Source: an uncultured Clostridia bacterium (lineage in GTDB: Bacteria > Bacillota > Clostridia > TANB77 > CAG-508). From it: 38,666 nt of DNA. The stretch is from assembly GCA_948663505.1 (NCBI GenBank), contig CAPNAQ010000001.1:1-38666 (forward strand), written 5' to 3'. Under the pieces are notes generated by a model, which was given only the letters and a program-made list of their open reading frames with translations, was not told the DNA's origin and did no database searches. Shown in pieces: positions 1-8,027 of the stretch (position 1 is the first letter of the stretch; the number at the start of each line of letters is the position of its first letter). A program made the position numbers and the translations under genes.

Positions 1-152
1 TATTATTCATTTCTATAATAAAATTATACAATAAATTTAGAAAAATGTACATAGTTTTTGGCAAAAAAATTGAAAAAATATGTATAATATGCTATATTAA
101 CATTGTAGTAGATGATATAGAAATAAAATAATTTGAAAGGATTTAGAATATA

Positions 153-578
153 ATGATAAGAAAAATTGAATTAAAAGATTTAGAAGCAGTATTTGAGTTA
201 TTAGATGAGTTATATGAAAATAAAATAGAATATTCTATATTTGCCCAAAAGTATAAAGCTAGTTTAAACGATGATAATTTTTATGAGATTGTTGCAGTAG
301 AAGATAATAAAGTAGTAGGTGTTCTTATATCACGAATAATAAATAGGTTAGCAAAGAAAAAGAACATACTTTTCATTGATGATTTAATTGTAAATGAAAA
401 GTATAGAAATATAGGTATAGGAAAACTATTAATACAAAATGCAATGGATTATGCAGTAAGCACAGATTGTGAATCACTAGAACTAACAAGTCTTATTTCA
501 AATATAAATGCTCACAGATTTTATGAAAATAATGGTTTTGAAAAACGACAGTATAAATTTAAAAAGCATTTAAATTAA
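153..578 (+). CDS. GNAT family N-acetyltransferase
   Basis: This 141-residue protein is a single GNAT domain, which transfers acetyl from acetyl-CoA to an amine; the substrate cannot be told. Visible family marks are the hydrophobic strand ending in 'FIDDLIV' (about residues 66-72), the acetyl-CoA pyrophosphate loop 'YRNIGIGKLLI' (about 80-90, the R/Q-x-x-G-x-G/A pattern) and the C-terminal 'NINAHRFYENNGFEK', typical of motif B. The ATG at 153 is preceded by AAAGGA at a suitable distance. The next gene lies 61 bp downstream on the same strand and may be co-transcribed. It could be a chromosomal gene or cargo of a mobile element to its right; the window does not decide. Confidence 0.9.
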   Translation: MIRKIELKDLEAVFELLDELYENKIEYSIFAQKYKASLNDDNFYEIVAVEDNKVVGVLISRIINRLAKKKNILFIDDLIVNEKYRNIGIGKLLIQNAMDYAVSTDCESLELTSLISNINAHRFYENNGFEKRQYKFKKHLN

Positions 579-639
579 AATATTTTCATAAAATTTAAAA
601 GATAGATATATATGAATATATAAAAATTATGGAGGTTAT

Positions 640-1662
640 ATGGAACAGATTAAATGGGGATTAATAGGATGTGGAAAAGTGGTAGAAAATAAAAGCGGAC
701 CAGCATTTAATACAACTAATAATAGCTCAATTTATGCTGTAATGAGAAGAGAATTAACTAAAGCCAAAGAATCTGCTGAAAAACTAGGAGCAAAAAAATA
801 TTATAATAATATAGATGAGTTATTAGCTAATGATGAAATAAATGCTGTATATATTGCAACTCCACCTGGTTTACATTTAGAACAAGCAATTAAATGTTGT
901 AAAGCGAAAAAGCCAACATATATTGAAAAACCTTTTGCTAGAAATTATAAAGAAGCTTTACTAATTACAAAAACGTTTGAAGATGCAAAAGTTCCCTTAT
1001 ATGTTGCTCACTATAGAAGAGCATTGCCAAAATTTATAAAAATAAAAGAAATTTTGCAAAGTGGTAAGATTGGAACAATCTGTGAAGCAGACTTTAGACT
1101 AAATAGGAAATATAATTATGAAGAAATACATAATACTTGGTTATATAACACAGAAATATCTGGAGGAGGTAAATTTTATGATATCGCTCCACATTCCATA
1201 GACATTATGGTATATTTGTTAGGAAAATTTACTCAAATAAATGGAATTGCAACAAATAATAATAAAGAATATTCTGTAGAAGATATGGTTGTAATGTCAT
1301 TTAAAACAGATATGGGAGTAGTAGGAACTGCCAATTTTAACTCTTTAGCATTAGATAAAAAAGATCATATGATAATATATGGCACAAAAGGTAAAATTGA
1401 GTTTTCAATGCATGGTAATGATTCTATTATTATAACAACTGATAATAACGAAGAAAAAATAGAAATAAATAATCCTAAGATAATACAAGAAAATATGGTC
1501 GAAAATGTCGTTAACTCATTATTAACTGGAGAACATTTAAATACATGTTCAGCTGAAGAAGCATTAGAAACTTATAGGATAATGGATATAGTATTAGAAA
1601 AATACTACAATGGTAGAAATGATGATTTTTGGAATAGACCAAATACTTGGAATCAAAATTAA
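640..1662 (+). CDS. Gfo/Idh/MocA family NAD(P)-dependent oxidoreductase
   Basis: This 340-residue protein has the normal length for the Gfo/Idh/MocA family, which oxidises or reduces sugars, inositols and related compounds with NAD(P). The Rossmann fingerprint 'GLIGCGKV' is at residues 7-14, followed by the family motif 'EKPFA' near residue 95, which carries the conserved catalytic lysine. The C-terminal half has the expected alpha/beta substrate domain, with 'GGGKFYDIAPHSIDIM' supplying the conserved D-x-x-x-H segment. An ideal GGAGG lies 6 bp before the ATG. A perfect hairpin terminator follows the stop. The substrate cannot be predicted. The GNAT gene upstream may form a small modification pair with it. 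Confidence 0.93.
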   Translation: MEQIKWGLIGCGKVVENKSGPAFNTTNNSSIYAVMRRELTKAKESAEKLGAKKYYNNIDELLANDEINAVYIATPPGLHLEQAIKCCKAKKPTYIEKPFARNYKEALLITKTFEDAKVPLYVAHYRRALPKFIKIKEILQSGKIGTICEADFRLNRKYNYEEIHNTWLYNTEISGGGKFYDIAPHSIDIMVYLLGKFTQINGIATNNNKEYSVEDMVVMSFKTDMGVVGTANFNSLALDKKDHMIIYGTKGKIEFSMHGNDSIIITTDNNEEKIEINNPKIIQENMVENVVNSLLTGEHLNTCSAEEALETYRIMDIVLEKYYNGRNDDFWNRPNTWNQN

Positions 1663-1672
1663 ATATTGTTAT

Positions 1673-1699
1673 AAATCTGCCACTACTAGTGGCAGATTT
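1673..1699. terminator. Bidirectional intrinsic terminator
   Basis: A perfect 12-bp stem (AAATCTGCCACT, loop ACT, then its complement) ends in a T run on the plus strand and an A/T-rich tail on the minus strand. It lies between the convergent oxidoreductase and relaxase genes and can serve both. Confidence 0.9.
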
Positions 1700-1704
1700 T
1701 ATGT

Positions 1705-2931
1705 CTAAAAATATTCTAATTCATCTTCTTTTTCTTTCTTTTCAAATTTGCTTAAATCGAGTTGTTTTTCAATAATAAAGTTAATATATGTTTCTTTCTC
1801 AAAATTCCTTATAAGGTCATCTTCAGAAGGATATGAAAATTTGTGGCATACCCAACTAATAAACTTTTGAACAGTAATTTTAAATCTATCAATAGCTTTC
1901 TTTAGATAGTTATTTTCATTTTCTAATTTGTTTATTATTTTTTGATATTGATGATCTATTTTATAAGTTTCATATTCAAATTGTTGTTTTAATTTCTTTT
2001 CCTTGTTTTCTAAAGTTTCTTCCAACTTCCTACATTTGAACTTTAAATTTATATTATCTTCAAGCATTTGAGTATGTTTCTTTTCATATTCTGTTGCCAT
2101 TTCTACAGTATTTGACTGTTTTGATAATTCTTTACGCAATGATATATTTTCTTTGTGTAATTCTTGTATTAAATCATCTCTAGGCTTTATTATTTCATTT
2201 TCTATTTTCTCATCACGATTAATCATAACCTTTTTAATATCTCTAATATTGGGTGTTTTTGGTAAATCTAATGTTATATTTTCTAGTACATTTTTGGTAT
2301 TTTCAAAATTAGTTATTTGCTTAAATTCTTGCACAGAATAATGTTCTCTATTAGTTACCTCAACTAATTCTCCTCTTTCTAATTTGAAATCTTTTTCAGA
2401 GATATGCTTGAAATAAGCATTTTGTAAATCTCTATAACTATTTCTACCTTTCCAAAAATCTCTGCAACATACTTTATCTATTTTATTTCCTTGTTTATCT
2501 GTTGTATGAACTACTGGAATAAATAACAAGTGCATATGTGGTGTATCTTCGTCCATGTGAACTATTGCTGAAATTATATTTTGCTCTCCTAAAGTTTTGT
2601 ATTTACAGATGAAATCATAACTTTCTTTAAAATATCTTTTACTTTCTTCGTAACCTATTTCATCAAAAAATTTCTGGTCAGATGTAAATACCATTTCACA
2701 CATTATATTACTATTACTTCTTATTTGACCTTTCAAATTATACTTTTCTTTTATTCTGTCAAACTCTTTTATATAACTTAATTCATTTTTTCTTAAATAA
2801 TAATTTAGTTCTGTTTTACTGCTATCTATATTCTTATTTGAATGATTTTTTGTTTTTCTTTCATTATGCTTATATGCTCCCATAGCTTTTGCCCTAGTCA
2901 ATTTTTCATTTCTAATTATGGCATAGCTCAT
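1705..2931 (-). CDS. MobV-family relaxase (Mob/Pre plasmid recombination protein)
   Basis: This protein nicks and covalently holds one DNA strand at oriT during mobilisation. The N-terminus 'MSYAIIRNEKLTRAKAMGA' and the metal-binding motif 'HMDEDTPHMHLLF' (H125, D127, E128, H132, H134) are diagnostic of the MobV (Mob_Pre) family, best known from pMV158 MobM. Residues from about 250 on are a long charged coiled coil, usual for these proteins. The frame is open upstream to a TTG at 2955, but the ATG at 2931 has an AAGGAG site and begins exactly like other MobV proteins, so it is preferred. The length of 408 residues is normal and the gene looks intact. Its oriT lies 44 bp upstream. No integrase or replication gene belongs clearly to this module. 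Confidence 0.93.
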   Translation of the reverse strand: MSYAIIRNEKLTRAKAMGAYKHNERKTKNHSNKNIDSSKTELNYYLRKNELSYIKEFDRIKEKYNLKGQIRSNSNIMCEMVFTSDQKFFDEIGYEESKRYFKESYDFICKYKTLGEQNIISAIVHMDEDTPHMHLLFIPVVHTTDKQGNKIDKVCCRDFWKGRNSYRDLQNAYFKHISEKDFKLERGELVEVTNREHYSVQEFKQITNFENTKNVLENITLDLPKTPNIRDIKKVMINRDEKIENEIIKPRDDLIQELHKENISLRKELSKQSNTVEMATEYEKKHTQMLEDNINLKFKCRKLEETLENKEKKLKQQFEYETYKIDHQYQKIINKLENENNYLKKAIDRFKITVQKFISWVCHKFSYPSEDDLIRNFEKETYINFIIEKQLDLSKFEKKEKEDELEYF

Positions 2932-2974
2932 ATATTCTGCGTTGCTCCTTCTCAAATATACAAGATAAGATTTT

Positions 2975-2996
2975 CTTGTCTAACACACTAGACAAG
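2975..2996 (-). other. oriT nick-site hairpin of the MobV relaxase
   Basis: On the minus strand this reads CTTGTCTA, GTGTGT, TAGACAAG: an 8-bp perfect stem around the core TAGTGTGTTA. That core is the one known from pMV158-type oriT sites, where MobM cuts within GTGTG/TT. Position (just upstream of the relaxase start) and strand also fit. The stem arms differ from pMV158, as expected between subfamilies. Confidence 0.85.
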
Positions 2997-3020
2997 TTTT
3001 TTTCAAAACTTATCTGTGTG

Positions 3021-3136
3021 GCAGGAGATCCTGCACCCTTTCCTAAAAAATAACTAAAGTATTTTTTAGGCTTAGTAAAATAGTAAACTATTTTACTAAG
3101 TGAAGTTGCAATATAAAGCATACCTTTGCAACTTCA
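3021..3136. repeat. Array of four consecutive hairpins next to oriT
   Basis: Four perfect inverted repeats follow each other almost without gaps: GCAGGA/TCCTGC (3021-3034), 11 bp CCTAAAAAATA (3042-3070), 13 bp CTTAGTAAAATAG with loop TAAA (3071-3100), and 11 bp TGAAGTTGCAA (3101-3136). With the oriT stem this gives five hairpins in about 160 bp. Such clusters act in single-stranded DNA, for example as a single-strand origin or as relaxase accessory structure. The function here is inferred. Confidence 0.75.
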
Positions 3137-3151
3137 TGTCAGAGCCAATTC

Positions 3152-3403
3152 TTAAGAAGATGCTACTGCATTTTCATAAGAGAAATTAGCATATAAGCTG
3201 TCGAAAAATCCATCTGGATATTTTCTTTCATATTCACGAGTAGAAACAGCAGTTTTATTTTGTAATTTTATATTGCTATTTCCTAAATTATTATATAAGC
3301 AAATCATTAAATAATTAGTCATATTTTTAATATTGCTACTACTTTTAGCAATATCTAATAATTGAATTAAGTTATTTTTATAATAATCTACTTCTTTCAT
3401 CAT
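3152..3403 (-). CDS. Hypothetical protein of the MobV module
   Basis: This 83-residue protein has no recognised domain, signal peptide or membrane segment. It appears helical in the first half, with 'YYKNNLIQLLDIAKSS', and ends in an aromatic stretch, 'YPDGFFDSLYANFSYENA'. An AAAGGA site lies just upstream of the ATG. It is transcribed toward the relaxase gene with the hairpin array between them. Mobilisation accessory proteins often occupy this place, but nothing in the sequence shows such a role. The start could be either of two adjacent ATG codons. Confidence 0.6.
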   Translation of the reverse strand: MMKEVDYYKNNLIQLLDIAKSSSNIKNMTNYLMICLYNNLGNSNIKLQNKTAVSTREYERKYPDGFFDSLYANFSYENAVASS

Positions 3404-3448
3404 TGTTCCTTTCCAAGATGAAAGAGCATTTTAAAGTTCCATATAGTT

Positions 3449-3523
3449 TTTTAGAACTTTTTAAAACATTTTTTATTTATCTAAAAATTTTTTAAAACAT
3501 AAATTTTAGAACTATTTTAAAAC
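3449..3523. repeat. Pair of TTTTAGAACTNTTT-type direct repeats
   Basis: TTTTAGAACTTTTTAAAAC at 3449-3467 recurs as TTTTAGAACTATTTTAAAAC at 3504-3523, with further GTTC/GAAC half-sites nearby. The stretch 3404-3637 holds no gene. The repeats could be iterons or regulator sites for the upstream end of the MobV module. AT-richness makes this only suggestive. Confidence 0.4.
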
Positions 3524-3560
3524 TTTTTATAGAATTTTTGAGAACCGCATAGAAAAAGAG

Positions 3561-3588
3561 TATTAACCAAAATCCATTGATTAATACC
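3561..3588. terminator. Probable intrinsic terminator at the element boundary
   Basis: The hairpin GTATTAA(c)CAA / TTG(a)TTAATAC is followed on the minus strand by CTCTTTTTCT. It lies just outside the left att site and could stop leftward transcription leaving the integrated element. A second GCAATTTT/AAAATTGC hairpin lies at about 3602-3630. Confidence 0.55.
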
Positions 3589-3637
3589 CTTTCAAACTTC
3601 TGCAATTTTCTTGAGTTCCCTCAAAATTGCTATCGTA

Positions 3638-3650
3638 TGGTCGAGGTGAC
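3638..3650. other. Left attachment site (copy of tRNA-Pro 3' end)
   Basis: TGGTCGAGGTGAC repeats the terminal 13 bases of the tRNA-Pro gene (CCA end, acceptor stem and start of the T arm, read on the plus strand). Identity ends at base 3651, so this is an att core and not a second tRNA. Confidence 0.82.
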
Positions 3651-3700
3651 GAGAATTTGCATTTCAAACTTATTTATTCTCTAATATTCTAGTTTTTTTT

Positions 3701-3720
3701 GAATGTAGTTTGAATGCAGT
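3701..3720. repeat. Integrase arm-type direct repeats, left end
   Basis: GAATGTAGTTTGAATGCAGT, two GAATGYAGT units in a row about 50 bp inside the left att core, recurs with one extra base near the right end (12884-12904). Paired direct repeats near both ends are what the N-terminal arm-binding domain of Tn916-type integrases binds. The role is inferred. Confidence 0.55.
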
Positions 3721-3804
3721 TGCTAAATTTTATTGAAAAATATTTCAAATTTATATATAATGATTTTAAATATTTAGAGAAAAATTATAAAATTTGGAGG
3801 GAAT

Positions 3805-3996
3805 ATGAAAATCAAGTGTTTAAAATGTAATGATATAATTGAATCTTTAAGTGTACATGACCTCAAATATTGCAAATGTGGTGCTTGTTCAATTGATGGT
3901 GGAAATGAATATACAAGAGTTGGAGGAAATTTTAAATATATTCATTGGGTATATGATGATGGACACGAAGAAGATTTTTTTGCCAAAAATGGTTAA
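3805..3996 (+). CDS. Small zinc-ribbon-like protein (DUF7695 type)
   Basis: This 63-residue protein has two paired cysteine knuckles, CLKC (residues 5-8) and CKCGAC (23-28), followed by a conserved-looking 'DGGNEYTRVGG' segment. This matches small proteins annotated as DUF7695 that are common on Firmicute phages and mobile elements; the family name is from memory of the pattern. It probably binds one zinc ion. An AATTTGGAGGG site lies 6-7 bp before the ATG. It is the first gene inside the left att site and transcribes away from it. Its function is unknown. Confidence 0.72.
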   Translation: MKIKCLKCNDIIESLSVHDLKYCKCGACSIDGGNEYTRVGGNFKYIHWVYDDGHEEDFFAKNG

Positions 3997-4092
3997 TTAT
4001 GAAAACTAACTATAAAGTTCATTTATGTATTTTTTAATTAGCTATTTTAGAATTCGGCCGGATATTTTTAGAATTTATATAGATGTTCAATC

Positions 4093-5763
4093 TTATTTAT
4101 TTAAAATCCATACAGAATTTGTACGAGTTCCAATATTTTTAATTTTTTTCTCTTTATCTTGCAAACATTCAATCAATAAATATTTGATTCTTCTTTTCTT
4201 TTTATCATCAGATAGAAAGTCTGGCATTTTATCAAGTAATAAATCATTGATTTCTTTTCTTGTCGCTTTACCATAAGTTTTTATTAACTCTATTATCATT
4301 TGTTTATACATATCATTACTTAATCCTCGATTTTTGATATATTTAGCTTTTTCATCTGTTATCGCTGAAATTTCTTTAGAAACAAACAGATTAGGATATC
4401 TACCTTCTATTAAGTTATATTTTTTTAGTAAATCAGATTGTTGCTTAGTTATATGTATTCCTTTTTGAATTCTATCTAACAACATTACTATTCCAATATC
4501 TAAATCAGTTTTTTCAAAAAGCATTTTTGTATATTTTTCATCTAATATTTTTCCGTATAAAGTTACTTTTACTCTTCCATCTACAGATAAATCATAATCG
4601 GGCATAGGAAAGAATTTCTGCTTTTGATTATTAAATACTCTTCTTATTCCACTTCCTTCAGTATCAATCATATTTAAATTAACCATAGCATTAGCTAAAA
4701 AGGGATTTCTATAATATGGAGGAACATAACTTTCATCTAATAAAAACTTGTCAACATTTTGAGGAATAAAACTGCCTTCGTTTATGAAAATTAATTTTTC
4801 TTTCATTTCTAATATATTTATTCTGCCATGTTTTCTATAATCTTGATGAGCGATAGCGTTGTTTAATAACTCTCTTAATGTATAATTATCATATTGATCT
4901 ACTTCATTTGGAAATAATGTAATCTCGTTAACCATATATCTATATCTTAGATTTCTAATTTTATTTTTGACTTTTTCAACGTTTAATAGAAATGGAATTG
5001 TAAAATGTTCATAATCCAGAATTTCTCCATTTTCTTGCAATTTCCAAGTTATTTGTGGGGTATAGTCTTCAAATAAATAACTATCTTCTTCTTTTCCAAG
5101 TAATAGTAAAGCTGTACGAGTTACTTTACCATTTAATAAAACTTTTGCTTTATTTAGAAACGTAATATCATCCATATCGTCTATTTCTTTTGCAATTTCT
5201 TTATCTTCATTTTTCTTTTTAAATTGTTCTCTAGCTTTTAGAATAGCTTCTTCATCTAAATCTGCTACAGTTAAATTTTCTATAATTTGTCTAGACCAAT
5301 CAAAATTCATTGTAGATTTTATTTGATCACATTTCATTTGATTTAATGGAACTAATTCTTCATCATTTCTATCATAAGCAAATCCTTTCCATGTTGTTGG
5401 AATTCCAATAGCAGCAGGTATTTTGAACATTATTACTCTTTTATTATCCTCTACAAATAATTCAAAAATATCCAAGAAAGTAATTCCATCATTAGTTCCT
5501 TTTGTAATTTCTTTTTTTAATTTATTCAGATCGCCATTGTTTCTGTATTTAGTATCTACGAAATTATGAGTTTTATCTTCAACTCCAAAAATTAACCAAG
5601 AATATTGTTTTCCTACTAAATTGGCAGCATTACTTAATGCAGAAAAATATTTTCCAAGTTTTTCAAAATCAAAATTATTATTGGCTTCTTTATATTCTAC
5701 ACATTCATTCTCGTCATTTTTTAATAGTGAAAATAAAATTTGTTTAAGCTCAAAATTTTCCAT
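4093..5763 (-). CDS. AlbA_2/Schlafen-type putative DNA-binding protein with HATPase_c_4-like domain
   Basis: This 556-residue protein has the layout of 'putative DNA-binding domain-containing proteins' related to RecG-like ATP-binding proteins. An AlbA_2 (Schlafen AAA_4-like) domain spans about residues 15-140, starting with 'ECVEYKEA'. It is followed by a GHKL-type ATPase-like segment with 'LRELLNNAIAHQDYR' (about residue 300) and 'DTEGSGIRRVF' (about 375). A winged-helix-like tail follows. Such proteins act as regulators or in defence, and the biochemical role is unsettled. It follows the XRE gene by 17 bp on the same strand and is thus probably under the same repressed promoter. It may be cargo or part of the element's control circuit. 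Confidence 0.85.
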   Translation of the reverse strand: MENFELKQILFSLLKNDENECVEYKEANNNFDFEKLGKYFSALSNAANLVGKQYSWLIFGVEDKTHNFVDTKYRNNGDLNKLKKEITKGTNDGITFLDIFELFVEDNKRVIMFKIPAAIGIPTTWKGFAYDRNDEELVPLNQMKCDQIKSTMNFDWSRQIIENLTVADLDEEAILKAREQFKKKNEDKEIAKEIDDMDDITFLNKAKVLLNGKVTRTALLLLGKEEDSYLFEDYTPQITWKLQENGEILDYEHFTIPFLLNVEKVKNKIRNLRYRYMVNEITLFPNEVDQYDNYTLRELLNNAIAHQDYRKHGRINILEMKEKLIFINEGSFIPQNVDKFLLDESYVPPYYRNPFLANAMVNLNMIDTEGSGIRRVFNNQKQKFFPMPDYDLSVDGRVKVTLYGKILDEKYTKMLFEKTDLDIGIVMLLDRIQKGIHITKQQSDLLKKYNLIEGRYPNLFVSKEISAITDEKAKYIKNRGLSNDMYKQMIIELIKTYGKATRKEINDLLLDKMPDFLSDDKKKRRIKYLLIECLQDKEKKIKNIGTRTNSVWILNK

Positions 5764-5779
5764 TAGAATTTCTCCCTTT

Positions 5780-6529
5780 CTATAATCTACTCATTATATC
5801 AATATATTCACTAGCAGTTAGTACTGTTTTGGGCAAATGTAATTGAGTATAATAAGAAACCTTATTTTTTTGATATATAGCATCTATAATATTGCAATTC
5901 TCATCTTTATCAATTGACATAGCTAGTCCTAACACATTATATTTTTTAGATAATTTGGCAGTATATATTGCTATTCTATCAATTGCATTTATTGGTAGTT
6001 CTTCATCATCAAAAGAATCTATTTCAATAATTATAATGCTATTTTCTAAATCTCTAATTTTTATCAAAATTTGTGGTTTAGGGTCTTTACTATTTTCAAA
6101 ATCATTAAATATATTTTCTATTTCTAATATAGAAATAGTCGCATTTGACTTTGATTCTCCATAAGTAGTTATACCTGATCCAGTACAAATCTCGTTTTTT
6201 GCAGTAACTATTGAACCTTCATTTATATATTGTTCTTTTATCTTTTCTAGTTTTCTTTTTGTTAATTCATATTTTTCCTTAATGATAGATATATCCATAA
6301 TATTTTTATCATGTTCATCAATAAAAACATCTGGTGTTCTTCCAAGTAGGTAATCTATTGAAACGTTAAATATTGTAGCCAGTTTTTTAAGTGCCTCTAT
6401 ATTAGGTTCTCTCATATCTAATTCATACTTTGATATTGCTGCAGATTCTACCCCTAATCTAGTTGCAATATCTTTTTGTGTAAGCCCATTTTTTTCTCTT
6501 AAATATTTTAATCTTTCGCCATTCGTCAT
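5780..6529 (-). CDS. XRE-family transcriptional repressor
   Basis: Residues 1-60 are a classic lambda-repressor-like helix-turn-helix ('LKYLREKNGLTQKDIATRLGV', then 'ISKYELDMREPNIEALKKLA'). The remaining 190 residues form an unrecognised sensor-like domain with no metalloprotease motif. The frame is open to an ATG at 6574, but that ATG lies inside an operator and promoter. The ATG at 6529 has AAAGGAG at the right distance and starts where such proteins normally start, giving 249 residues. The promoter contains operator 1, so the protein probably represses itself and the divergent gene set. This is the likely master switch of the element. Confidence 0.88.
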   Translation of the reverse strand: MTNGERLKYLREKNGLTQKDIATRLGVESAAISKYELDMREPNIEALKKLATIFNVSIDYLLGRTPDVFIDEHDKNIMDISIIKEKYELTKRKLEKIKEQYINEGSIVTAKNEICTGSGITTYGESKSNATISILEIENIFNDFENSKDPKPQILIKIRDLENSIIIIEIDSFDDEELPINAIDRIAIYTAKLSKKYNVLGLAMSIDKDENCNIIDAIYQKNKVSYYTQLHLPKTVLTASEYIDIMSRL

Positions 6530-6558
6530 CTTTTTTCTCCTTTTCATTCTATGTCTAA

Positions 6559-6587
6559 ATTTTATCATATCCATTTTGGAAAGTCAA
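6559..6587 (-). promoter_or_regulatory. Leftward promoter of the XRE gene with operator in its spacer
   Basis: The minus strand has TTGACT (6587-6582), a 17-bp spacer and TAAAAT (6564-6559). The spacer contains operator 1 (6569-6581, ATCCATTTTGGAA). Binding there would block polymerase directly. Confidence 0.8.
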
Positions 6588-6781
6588 TAAAATATGATTA
6601 CTTCTAGTAAAACACAAATTAAAGGCAGAAGAAGTTTAAAAAATTTTGAAAAAGGTATTGACATATTATCCATTTTGGATTATTATAAATATATCCAAAA
6701 CGGATAAATAAAAATGGAGGGAGGCTGTAGTTAACGAAAGTAAAGAATTATTTTTTTACCTACTAATTATCCAAAATGGAT
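6569..6781. promoter_or_regulatory. Four XRE operator sites, consensus ATCCA-N3-TGGAT
   Basis: Four 13-bp near-palindromes share the consensus: 6569-6581 (one mismatch), 6668-6680 (perfect), 6693-6705 (one mismatch) and 6769-6781 (perfect). One sits in the leftward promoter spacer, one in the rightward promoter spacer, one just after the rightward -10 box, and one in the leader of the 6814 gene. Sequence and placement show the sites; binding by the XRE protein is inferred. Confidence 0.85.
6658..6686 (+). promoter_or_regulatory. Rightward promoter of the element's replication/transfer genes
   Basis: TTGACA (6658-6663), 17 bp and TATTAT (6681-6686). Operator 2 fills the spacer exactly (6668-6680). 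Transcription would run into the 6814 gene and the replication, integrase and mobilisation genes behind it. Confidence 0.82.
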
Positions 6782-6813
6782 ACAGAAAAATATTCAAAGG
6801 AGGACTTTAAAAT

Positions 6814-7059
6814 ATGAGTGAAAATTTTAGTGAAGAAGTTAAAAAAGAACTAGTAAAACAAGCAGTAAAGAATTTAGAAGATCCATTTAAAATGCTAACT
6901 GTTAAAGATGTTGCAAAAGATTTATATATGGGAGAAAACAAAACTAATGAAATATTTAATCGTGCAGACTTCCCATCTGTAAATATAGGTAAAACTAGAA
7001 AAATTCAAAAGATAGCATATATTTTATGGAAGATGGAGAAAAGGATTGATGTTATATGA
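6814..7059 (+). CDS. Small helix-turn-helix protein, excisionase-like
   Basis: The 81-residue protein carries an MerR/excisionase-type winged helix: 'LTVKDVAKDLYMGENKTNEIFNRADFPSVNIGKTRKI' (about residues 29-65) has the 'sv-eVA..L.vs...v..l...g.lp..kiG..r.i' pattern of HTH_17/Xis-like domains. It is the first gene of the rightward transcript with AAAGGAGG before the ATG. In related elements this place is held by excisionase or by a replication accessory protein. Its exact role, directionality factor or transcription factor, is undetermined. Confidence 0.75.
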   Translation: MSENFSEEVKKELVKQAVKNLEDPFKMLTVKDVAKDLYMGENKTNEIFNRADFPSVNIGKTRKIQKIAYILWKMEKRIDVI

Positions 7060-7210
7060 AAAATATAAAAAGCATTTATACAAAAGTTCACTTGGACAGC
7101 ATACTTTTGCACAAATGCAATATAAAGATATTCGAAACCTTTATATAAAAAGTATATCATTTTTCCTTATATTTAACAATAGAAAAACAAGTAGAAATAT
7201 TAGAAAGTGA
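7049..7210 (+). CDS. Possible small basic protein overlapping the HTH gene
   Basis: A 53-codon frame starts with an ATG at 7049, overlaps the last 11 bp of the HTH gene and ends 7 bp before the next gene. AAAGG lies just before the start and the reading frames interlock, suggesting translational coupling. The predicted product is basic, with a hydrophobic segment 'SISFFLIF'. No homolog is recognised. In such AT-rich DNA a frame of this length can occur by chance. Confidence 0.4.
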   Translation: MLYEKYKKHLYKSSLGQHTFAQMQYKDIRNLYIKSISFFLIFNNRKTSRNIRK

Positions 7211-7217
7211 GAGAAAA

Positions 7218-8015
7218 ATGGAAAAAGTTAAAAGATATTATTGGATAAAGCTAAAAACAGATTTCTTTAATTCAGATGAAATGGACTTTTTATTATCGCA
7301 AAAAGACGGATGTAAATATATTGTTTTATACCAAATGCTATGTTTGCAGACAGCTAATAATAATGGAGAATTATCATCAAAAGTTGGAGAAATGATTATA
7401 CCATATAAACCTGAAAAAATTGCAAGAGACACAAAATATTTTAACATAGATACTGTCATTGTAGCTTTAGAATTATTTAAGCAATTACATTTGATTTACA
7501 TAGATAATGGAAATTGCTTAAAAATAGCAGGGTTTGAAAACATGGTAGGTAGTGAGACAACTTGGGCAAAGCAGAAAAGAGAGCAAAGAGAAAAGCAAAA
7601 ATTATTAGTTGGACATTGTCCATCTAATGTCCAACAAGAGATAGATAAAGAGTCAGATTTAGAGTTAGAGAAAGATATAGAATTTAATGGATTGAATGAT
7701 AGATTTAATTATATCAATTTACAATTAAAAACAAGAAATTTAGTGCAGGAAGATACTCTTGACTATGATGAGCTATTTAAGAGAAAAAGAATATATATTC
7801 AAAATAAAGGATATATGCCAGAAAATCTAATTACTCAAATAAAATTATATCAATTAGCAATAAAGCGACTATATGATAATAAACAAGCTGAATTATTAGA
7901 TAAAGTAACATTGCCTATACTAGAAAAAGTATTTGGTAACATTTTAAAAAGTAAAACAATCGAAAATATAATAGAATATTACATTTCAAGTTTAATAAAT
8001 GAACTTGCAAAATAG
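7218..8015 (+). CDS. Phage replisome organizer-like replication protein
   Basis: The first 120 residues match the Phage_rep_org_N family: it opens 'RYYWIKLKTDFFNSDEMDFLLSQKDG' (given here as two motifs, YYWIKL and FFNSDEM), then 'KYIVLYQMLCLQTANNNGEL' and a winged-helix-like segment ending in 'WAKQKREQREKQK'. Such proteins load the host helicase at a phage or element origin. The C-terminal half is helical and unrecognised. The start is supported by position and family alignment, although the upstream site is only GAGAGAAAA. It lies 12 bp before the integrase gene. Its presence suggests that the excised element can replicate. Confidence 0.85.
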   Translation: MEKVKRYYWIKLKTDFFNSDEMDFLLSQKDGCKYIVLYQMLCLQTANNNGELSSKVGEMIIPYKPEKIARDTKYFNIDTVIVALELFKQLHLIYIDNGNCLKIAGFENMVGSETTWAKQKREQREKQKLLVGHCPSNVQQEIDKESDLELEKDIEFNGLNDRFNYINLQLKTRNLVQEDTLDYDELFKRKRIYIQNKGYMPENLITQIKLYQLAIKRLYDNKQAELLDKVTLPILEKVFGNILKSKTIENIIEYYISSLINELAK

Positions 8016-8027
8016 GAGGTTAAGATT

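Noticed and set aside
2912..3121. 69-codon minus-strand frame
   Set aside because: It overlaps the relaxase start, the oriT hairpin and the hairpin array, and its residues mirror those repeats. The stretch is functional DNA, not a gene.
3638..3650. Second tRNA gene
   Set aside because: Only the 3'-terminal 13 bases of tRNA-Pro are present; this is an att copy.
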